Source of the DNA: Baffinella frigidus
Taxonomy: Eukaryota > Cryptophyceae > Cryptomonadales > Baffinellaceae
Direction: 5' to 3'
Assembly: GCA_026770585.1 (NCBI GenBank)
Contig: MU647363.1
Location: forward strand, 64,964 to 81,563
DNA length: 16,600 bases
The position numbers were made by a program, and so were the translations under genes. This document shows, piece after piece, positions 6,683-13,900 of the stretch (within the stretch, counting starts at the first letter, position 1; the number at the start of each line of letters is the position of its first letter). The notes beneath the pieces are model-generated. The model was not told the origin of the DNA and did not search any database. It saw nothing but the letters and a program-made list of their open reading frames with translations.

Positions 6683-6990
6683 TTATCTGGGGAAACCTAC
6701 TTTTCTTTCATTTGATGGCAACGAAAATTACTATACAATTCGTTTTTATTAGTAATATTCAAGCATTTGTGTAGTAATTTTCGTTGCCATCAAATGAAAG
6801 AAAATTTCCCCGGATAAAGCCCTGGTGGGATTCAGGCCGAGCAAGGAATCTTATCCGGGGAAACTTAGTTTTCTTTCATTTCGTGGCAACGATAATTACT
6901 ACACAATTCGTTCTTACTAGTAATATCAAATAGTTTGTTTAGTAATTTTCTTTGCCAGGAAATGAAAGAAAAATAGGTTTCCCCGGATAA
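6683..6990. mobile_element. Two consecutive foldback MITEs, family C, copies 2 and 3
   Basis: 6683-6817 and 6851-6990 each have inverted ends TTATCYGGGGAAAC / TTTCCCCGGATAA and the inner arms TTTTCTTTCATTT...GGCAACGA. Between them is a copy of the sequence that precedes the first element, so the pair is a duplicated insertion site. On the right the flank is TCCCACCAG, similar to CCTGGTGGGATTC. Confidence 0.85.
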
Positions 6991-7036
6991 AATCCCACCA
7001 GCCCTCCCAAGTGGACCAAAACGTGAGGATGTGGCC

Positions 7037-7164
7037 CACCCGCTCAGAAGGCTACGACGTCCTTAGCTCCCCGGATATCCGGGGGGTACGTGACCATTTC
7101 CAATACAAATTGAAAGACACGAAACCAATTCCGGTTCAGATGTGGTCCATGTAGCCTTCTGAGT
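7037..7164. mobile_element. Foldback MITE with CGCTCAGAAGGCTAC termini
   Basis: The left end CCGCTCAGAAGGCTAC and the right end GTAGCCTTCTGAGTGG are inverted repeats. It contains the palindrome CCCCGGATATCCGGGG and GGTACGTGACCATTTCCAAT, which resembles family K. Confidence 0.8.
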
Positions 7165-7214
7165 GGATTGGAAATACACGGGGGACCAAGGCTACCTCTA
7201 CACCACCAACCCGT

Positions 7215-7391
7215 AGCAGCTTTTACCGGATCCTCCCAAGGATTCGGGTATTTTATTTTCAAAAACATCTTTCCTATGACCCTACGGTAGGAAACCCTAG
7301 GGACCTCGAATTGCTGACGGGAGATACCGGACGGATATGTCCGGTTTAGCTGAAATTTACTACAGTACCCGATCCGGTTAAAAGCTGCAAC
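7215..7391. mobile_element. Foldback MITE with AGCAGCTTTTACCGGATC termini
   Basis: The left end GTAGCAGCTTTTACCGGATC is complementary to the right end GATCCGGTTAAAAGCTGC with few mismatches. It contains a nested inverted stretch (CCGGACGGATATGTCCGG) and a CCTACGGTAGG core. Confidence 0.75.
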
Positions 7392-7397
7392 GGGTTG

Positions 7398-7536
7398 CTG
7401 GTGGCTGCCTCACTCGGGTTGACCGATTATTCTGAACGTTGACATGCTGGGTGTGCGGTTCAAATTCGTCAACTTTGGGGCGGAAAAGGGCCCTGGCTCA
7501 CCGTATCGGCGAGTCCAAATAGACAGACAGAGCTAG
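7398..7536. mobile_element. Dispersed repeat family G, copy 3 (reverse orientation)
   Basis: The reverse complement matches 366-450 and 4466-4594, including TTGACATGCTGGGTGTGCGG and AACTTTGGGGCGGAAAAGGG, ending in AGACAGAGCTAG. Confidence 0.65.
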
Positions 7537-7547
7537 GAAGGGGTCGT

Positions 7548-7592
7548 ACCCTAAACCCTAAACCCCAAACCCTAAACCCTAAACACTAAACC
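7548..7592 (+). repeat. Telomere-like array, CCCTAAA variant
   Basis: About six heptamers, with one CCCCAAA and one CACTAAA. C-rich on the plus strand. Confidence 0.85.
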
Positions 7593-7753
7593 GCCACCTT
7601 ATCCGGGAACATAATTGATCTAAAAGAAAATGGCCAACCAAACCGGAGTATCGCCCTAATTAGATTTACTTGGGCCCCTAATTGACCTTCGTCTAACTCC
7701 TATGAACAAATAGGGGTCCATTTCCTTTCAAATTAAACATTTCCGGGATTCAC
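7593..7753 (-). other. 5' part of intron 1 of the minus-strand gene
   Basis: On the minus strand this begins GTGAATCCCGGAAATG at the proposed donor and ends near GTTCCCGGATAAGG, giving weak inverted ends (CCGGGAACAT / AAATTTCCGGG-like). This suggests another short element lying directly against the 5' splice site. Confidence 0.35.
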
Positions 7754-8137
7754 CTGCCGCTGCTTCTCCCCCGCGGAAACTTGCGGAGCTGTCGCCCGCT
7801 TCCCCATCTCCCCCTTCTCGACGCCCCCCTGGCTCGCGCCCTGCCCGCGCGCTCTATCGCTGGGCGCTCCCTCGGCGTGCGTCCACTTGTGCAGCAGCCC
7901 AGCATCCTTGCTCTGCGCCTGCCCCCCGTGCTTCCCTGCCGGTTCTACTACCGCGTCCTCCACCGCCCCCTGCCCCCCCGCCACGTGTCCCGCTGCGCCT
8001 CCTCCTGGTGGATGTAGTTTGTCCGGGTCGCTGGAGGGGTGGTGGGCGTTCGCGAGCTGTGGACTGGCGGGGGGGGGGGGGGAAGCGAGGAGGTGCGGGA
8101 CGATGACGACCGCGAGGACGAGGAGTCCGCCAGCCAT
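7754..8137 (-). CDS. Proposed first exon of the unknown minus-strand gene, signal-peptide-like start
   Basis: The first ATG after an in-frame stop (8209-8207) opens a 128-codon exon ending in CAG|GTGAAT, phase 0. The N-terminus MAGGLLVLAVVIVPHLLAS has a hydrophobic core at residues 4-18 and would suit a signal peptide or signal anchor. It is followed by a Pro-, Gly-, Ala- and His-rich low-complexity region (residues 20-128) with no recognisable domain. The region is about 70% GC and several other frames are also open, so openness alone is weak support. The hydrophobic start, upstream stop, donor and divergent position opposite CFAP299 are the evidence. It may join directly to the exon at 5524, which also starts in phase 0. 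Function unknown. Confidence 0.4.
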
Positions 8138-8788
8138 CAGGCCGCGGACACATGTGCGGCTGCTGCTGCCGCTGCTCCTGCCGCCTGCGAGGGTTTCGAT
8201 GATGTGTCAATGAGGATCCTAGTCTTTTCCTAAATGGGGATCAGGTGCGCGAGGGGGTGCGGTCCACCGCGATCAACGGTGCGGATTATCGACGCATGCA
8301 CGTGTCAGGGCGAAAGCAAGGTTGGTCGTAGCACTCGGGAGCAAGGCGGCGTGGGGACCCACATCCCCCGCTGGGGATCGTTTTCGGTTGTGTCTCGCTC
8401 ATGCCACGTCATGGCCGAAAATCATGAGAAAAGGACCTGGGCGGGAGGCGGCGGTGTAGCCTGGGTGCGCGAACTCGTTGTGATCTCGCAGGTCCGGCCA
8501 CGGCTGCACGGACGACTGCATCGCGCGAGGGGGGGTGCAGTCCTGGGAGCTGGAAGAAAGAGGGCCCGCCTGGTCCTGAGAGGGTTCAGGTTGCGAGGCT
8601 CGAGGACCAACGGTTTCCAAGACGGACCAAATCGAGTCTATACCATGCGATAATTTACATTGAAAAAAACTTCGAAAACGAATGTTACACCCGAGAAAAT
8701 GGCTCCAAACAATCGTCGATTTGGTCCGCCTCGCAGGGCTGGTAACGTTGCGAGCAGGGCCGTTGGGTTGGGCGAAAGCTGGAGTAGG
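8138..8788. promoter_or_regulatory. Divergent intergenic / presumed bidirectional promoter region
   Basis: This lies between the minus-strand start at 8137 and the CFAP299 start at 8789. It is GC-rich without telomere-like arrays, unlike the introns. A 14-base G run at about 8069-8082 lies just inside the minus-strand exon. No TATA box can be assigned with confidence. Open frames here (for example 8234-8653) have no protein-like features. Confidence 0.4.
8621..8729. mobile_element. Short foldback element just upstream of CFAP299
   Basis: GCGGACCAAATCGA-type ends: GACGGACCAAATCGAG at 8621-8636 and TCGATTTGGTCCGCC at 8716-8730. It supplies two ATGs (8660 and 8699) that are in frame with CFAP299 but whose codons (MKKTSKTNVTPEK, MAPNNRRFGPP) show no family resemblance, which is why the start at 8789 is preferred. 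Confidence 0.65.
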
Positions 8789-9730
8789 ATGCCGGGGGAC
8801 GACATCGCCGACATTGCCGACGATGCGCTCAAGTACGAGACCTACGAGCAGTACCTCGACTCACAGGTCCGCTTGCTCCTGATGCCTTCCCTCCCTGCCA
8901 CCCTGCTGCTCACAGCACAGGCGTTGCTGGGCTGGTTTCCTCGTTTGGGAGTGCGGCAGCCGCAGAGCAGCGGCGTTGATCAAGAGTAGTTACACATAAG
9001 AGCTGCGGCGGGTGCTCGTGCCTGCGAGCCGTCATAGCGAGGTCTTGGCGGTTGTGCCCGGATGGTGTCTCCCGGCGGCACGGAGGGCCGGGAGGGGGCG
9101 GGGGAGAGAGAGAGAGGGAGGGAGGGGGGATGAGGTGGGGAGAGCGAGAGGGGGGGAAACGGGGAGGGATGGAGGGGGGGGGGGTTTCCTGACAGGCGCT
9201 CCTTCGGCGCAGATCTCCCCGATGGACTTGTACTACCTGGAGGACCAGGATCTGGCGCGGCAGCTAGTCGAGCTGGGGTACCGCGGCAGCGGGGAGACGC
9301 TGAAACGGGAGGAGTTCGACGCGCGAAAAAAGGCGGCTGAGGAGGCCAAGGCCTCCAAGTAGCCCCCCCACCCACCTGACTGCATCGTCACTTCCTATCT
9401 GCTTGCGAACGAGATCTAGCCGAGCGCAGCTGTAGCACGGAGACCCCCTAGCTCTGCCTAATGGGCTCGTCACAAAGCACCCTCAGACACCCCACATAAA
9501 ACACATTTAGAGCAGGAACTCCAGTACAAACGGGCGCCTAAAATTCTTTCATGTATGTATGTACATACATAATGAGCCCGCCTCAGGCGGAGAACATAAG
9601 TCATTTATGCAGACTTTAGGATATTGGGCCAGTTCAGTGTTCAGAACCCCCCGGGGGGCCCCCGCACCCAAAGCCTGAACCACCCGGCGCCTCCCCAGGC
9701 TGTGGAACCATACCATCGAGGAGGTATCGG

Positions 9731-9765
<35 letters not shown>

Positions 9766-10423
9766 CCCCCCCCTCCCACCTGGGCAGGCTTCGGAACGCG
9801 CCGAAAAAGCTGGCGAGCGCCGACAAAGACACCTCTCGCGCTTCCCCTTCATCCACAACCTACGATCGAGGACTGTTATGATCAAAACGATAATAATAAT
9901 AATCAATTGATAATAATAATAATCAACATAAGATTGATAATAATAATAAAAATGATAGTAAATGTAATAATAATAATCAATATAATGATGATGATGAAAA
10001 TAATAATAATAATAAATAAATAATAAAAAACTCCCAGGCTTCGGAACGCGCCGAAGAAGCTAGCGAGCGCCGACAAAGACACCTCTCGCGCTTCCCCTTC
10101 ATCCACAACATACGATCGAGGACTGTTATGATCAAAACGATAATAATAATAATCAATTGATAATAATAATAATCGAAATAATAATGATAATAATGATAAA
10201 TATAAACATAAATATAATAATAATAATCAATATAATGATAATAATAATAATGAATATTAAACCCTCCCAGGCTTCGGAACGCGCCGAAAAAGCTAGCGAG
10301 CGCAGACAAAGACCTCTCGCACTTCCCCTTCCTCCACAACCTCGCTGAGCGCGAGGACCTCGTGCGGAACGGTCTGCTCCACCCTCAACCCTCAACCCTC
10401 AATCCTCAACCCTCTGCGCAACC

Positions 10424-10461
<38 letters not shown>

Positions 10462-10937
10462 TGCGCAACCCTCAACCATAAAACATAAATCATAAATCAT
10501 AAACCCTAAATCCTAGACCCTAAACCCTAGACCCTAGACCCTAAACGTAAACCCTGAAACCTAAACACTGGACCCTAAACCCTGAACCCTAAACCCTTAA
10601 CCCTTAACTCATTTTTGTCTGGTGCACAGTCTCCCAGTGATTTGGGGGTTTTATGGTACACAGTCTGCCCGGTTCAGTCTTCGTCCCGGCACAGAGTGCA
10701 GGAGAGGGTTGGAGTTTTTAAACCGCGAATTTCCGCGGTTTTGGCTTTTGAAAACCACTGCCTTGAAGGGGAATTGGCTCTTGGCGACCCCTTCGAAGAC
10801 TCTGGCGTGGCAGGCGCAGCTGCTGTACGGCTTAGTCAACCGGCGAGACTAAGTGAGTCAACCGTCTTGTGCGCAGGACAGATGACAAGTAAATACGCCA
10901 GATGTATAGGCTAGGCTGTTTTGTAAAGGGCAGCAGG

Positions 10938-10999
<62 letters not shown>

Positions 11000-13900
11000 A
11001 TGAATATGCTGCACAACCACATGTTATTACAACCACGGCGACACAAGCCCCGTCGCACCCCACTCCCGTGGGTGCTAAACCCCCAACCCTGATCTCTAAA
11101 CCCTGAACCATGAACCATAAACCCGGATCCCTAAACCAGAAACCATAAACCATAAAATCCTTAACCATGAACCATAAAACCATAAACCATAAAACCCTAA
11201 ACCATAAACCATAAAACCCTAAACCCTAAACCCTAAACCCAAACGCTACGCCAGGAAAGCTGACGTCGATCATCTTTGTACGAGACAAGAACTCCAAGGG
11301 CCAGGAAGTCTCCGGGTCAGCGCCCGTCTCCCTTAACCCTAACCCCGAAATCTTCAACTCCACCCCCGAAATCTTAAACCCCCCCGAAATCTGAAACTCC
11401 ACACCTTGAACTCTAAGCCAACGCCCAAATCCCTCATTCCTGCACTCTAAACCCTAAACCCTAGGCCCTCAACACCAATCCCCACACCCCACATCCCCAT
11501 CTCTACACCCTACACCCGAAAAACCTCAACACCAAACCCTAAGCGCTAAGCCTACCTCTAAACCCTACACCCTGAAGCAGATACATCGACTACGCACACC
11601 GCCTTAAGACGGAGATCCTTTAGGTCCTTTAGGTTTTAATTTCGCCCAACATATGCCAACGACACGTCGTTCCGTAGAAGGGATCTGCAGAGAAAGCATT
11701 TTTGCTTTCGGATCGCGTTTCGCTCTTTTCTGATGAGCGGGTTGGGCGGGTCTGGCGCGGTTCACACAGTTTTGCCTTGGGAGGTTTTTTGGTGCGCACG
11801 TCCCCCCCGGGGGCTCCATAAAATCTGTTTTAAAACGGATCCTTCCGCGTCACCATTGGGCCTGCGCTACACCTACCCCTGAACCCTTCACCCTGAAGCA
11901 GATACATCGACTACGCACACCGTCTTAAGACGGAGAACTTTGAGCCGTATTTCGAGCGCCGGAAGAAGCTCATGCCGGTATCTTCTCCTCCTCCTTCTCC
12001 TCCTTCTTTTCCTCCTCGTCCTCTTCCTCAGCGCGCCCCATGGTGAGTGCGTCCAGCTCCTCCTGCAGGGCTGCTGTCTCCTCCTCCTCCTCCTCCTTCT
12101 CCTCCTCCTTCTCCTTCTCCTTCTCCTCCTCCTCCTCATCATCATCATCCTCCTCCTCCTCCTCTTTCTTCTCCTTCTCCTCCTTCTCTTTCTTCTCCTC
12201 CTCCTCTTCCTTCTCCTCCTCCTCCTCATCATCATCATCATCCTCCTCCTCCTTCTCCTCCTCCTCCTCCTCCTTCTCACCTCCTTTCGAAACCGATAGC
12301 CCAGTGATTCGACGAATCCGAAATCGTATATGTTGGCTTCGGTTTGGCTAAGTTTGAACCGTTCCTCCTAGCGCTGTCTCACTTAATCTGGGCTCCTCAT
12401 TAAATACATTTAGATTCTCTTGGTACTCGAGCGTTTGTACGAAGCTGTGGTCTAAATGTATTTAATGAGGAGTCCAAAGTAAGTGTCTGAGATCCTGGTA
12501 CGCCTAGCTCTGCCAGAGCCCTAAACACTAAACAACAAATATTAACCCCTAAATCCTAAACCCCAAACCCTAAACCCTAAATTCTAAACCCCGAACCCTA
12601 AACCCTAAACCCTAAACCCTAAACCCTAAACCCTAAACCCTAAACCCTAAACTTTAAACCCTGAACCCTTAACCTCGGGTCTCAGAAGCCGTCAGATCTC
12701 TCATACCACAAATGGAAGACGCAGAAAATGAGGGATCCAAGCTCAGGACCTAGGACCCTACGGTAGGCAACCCGTAGGGGCATAGGGGGGTTCCTACGGA
12801 TAAGGTAACGAAAAGCTGACACGACCGTTGGGTCTCAGAAGCCGTCAGATCTCTCATATAAAAAATGCGAGACGCAGAAAATGAGGGATCCAAGCTCGAG
12901 CTTAGACATCAGTGGTCCAAAAGTATCAAAGCGTACATACTTTTAGCCTTTCCACACGGTGGACTACAAACCTTTCATCAAAAGTCAAACTGCCTTGATG
13001 CAATTAACTTTAGAGATTTTCTGGTGCAATTTGGTCACGTACCCCCCTGGAATCCAGGCCTAACGAAAGCCTCGAAGCCCACCGTGTGGCTAACTCTGTG
13101 AGGACCCACACAGCGGACTTCGAAGGGGTTTTGAATAACCCGTAAGCGACAAGACCTAGGACCCTACGGTAGGCAACCCGTAGGGTCATAGGGGGGTTCC
13201 TACGGATAAGGTAACGGAAGGCTGACACGACCGTCAGGTCTCAGAAGCCGTCAGATCTCTCATACCACAAATGGGAGACGCAGAAAATGAGGGATCCAAG
13301 CTCGAGCTTAGAAATTAGTGATCCAAAAGTATCAAATCGTACATACTTTTGGCCTTGCTAGCTCTGTCGGCTGACACGACCGACCTAGGACCCTACGGTA
13401 GGCAACCCGTAGGGTCATAGGGGGGTTCCTACGGATAAGGCTGACACGACCTTTGGTTCGCAGAAGCCGTCGGATCTCTCATACTACAACTGGGAGACGC
13501 AGCACTCCACCTCCAACTCCACCCCGAACTTCCAGGTGCTTAAGTTGACGAGCATGGTACTTGAGGCGTAAGTTGACGATGCGTAAGTTGACGAGGATAG
13601 TACTTGAGCTTACATGTTCTCTGAGGTTGACGAGCTTACATGTTCTCTTAAGTTGACTTACACGTTCTCTTAAGTTGACTTCAGATCGGCAACTGGTGGT
13701 CCGCACTAGTGAGTACCCTTTTGCGTTGCATTGCACTGGTTGGTTGCTCTTAAGTTGACAAGACGAATCCTGAAGCGCGGCAAAAGTTGATTGCCACTCC
13801 ACCTCCAACTCCACTCCGAACTTCCAGGTGTGTTACAAACCCTAAACCCTAAACCCCAAACCCTAAACCCCAAACCCCAAACCCCAAACCCTAAACCCCA

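Larger units (their letters stand above)
9772..10262 (+). repeat. Two tandem units of decoy exon 3 plus TAA/AT-rich tail in intron 2
   Basis: Unit 1 (9772-10030) and unit 2 (10033-10262) each hold a copy of the exon 3 start. Each then has TACGATCGAGGACTGTTATG, ATCAAAACGATAATAATAAT, CAATTGATAATAATAATAAT and a further TAA/ATA-rich tail. The real exon 3 follows as a third, longer copy. Confidence 0.85.

Noticed and set aside
742-7391. Autonomous transposon coding for a transposase or reverse transcriptase
   Set aside because: No frame shows DDE, tyrosine recombinase, RT or integrase motifs. All elements seen are short and non-coding.
7781-8233. Plus-strand open frames of 64-108 codons opposite the proposed minus-strand exon
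   Set aside because: They are GC-rich shadow frames of Ser/Pro/Cys low complexity with no splice or start context. The opposite strand has the hydrophobic N-terminus and donor.
8234-8653. 139-codon plus-strand open frame
   Set aside because: It lies in the divergent promoter region, has no recognisable features and ends inside the foldback at 8621-8729.
9360-9362. In-frame TAG as the end of a short CFAP299-like protein
   Set aside because: A GT donor at 9359 removes it, and the spliced frame continues for 159 further residues that match the family in order and length.
9549-10395. Open frames rich in Ile, Tyr or Asn
   Set aside because: They come from TAA/ATA microsatellites and the decoy exon 3 copies read on the wrong strand.
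11888-12351. Long open frames (poly-Arg, poly-Leu, poly-Ser, Pro/His-rich)
   Set aside because: All are readings of the TCC/TTC triplet tract in intron 5 of CFAP299.
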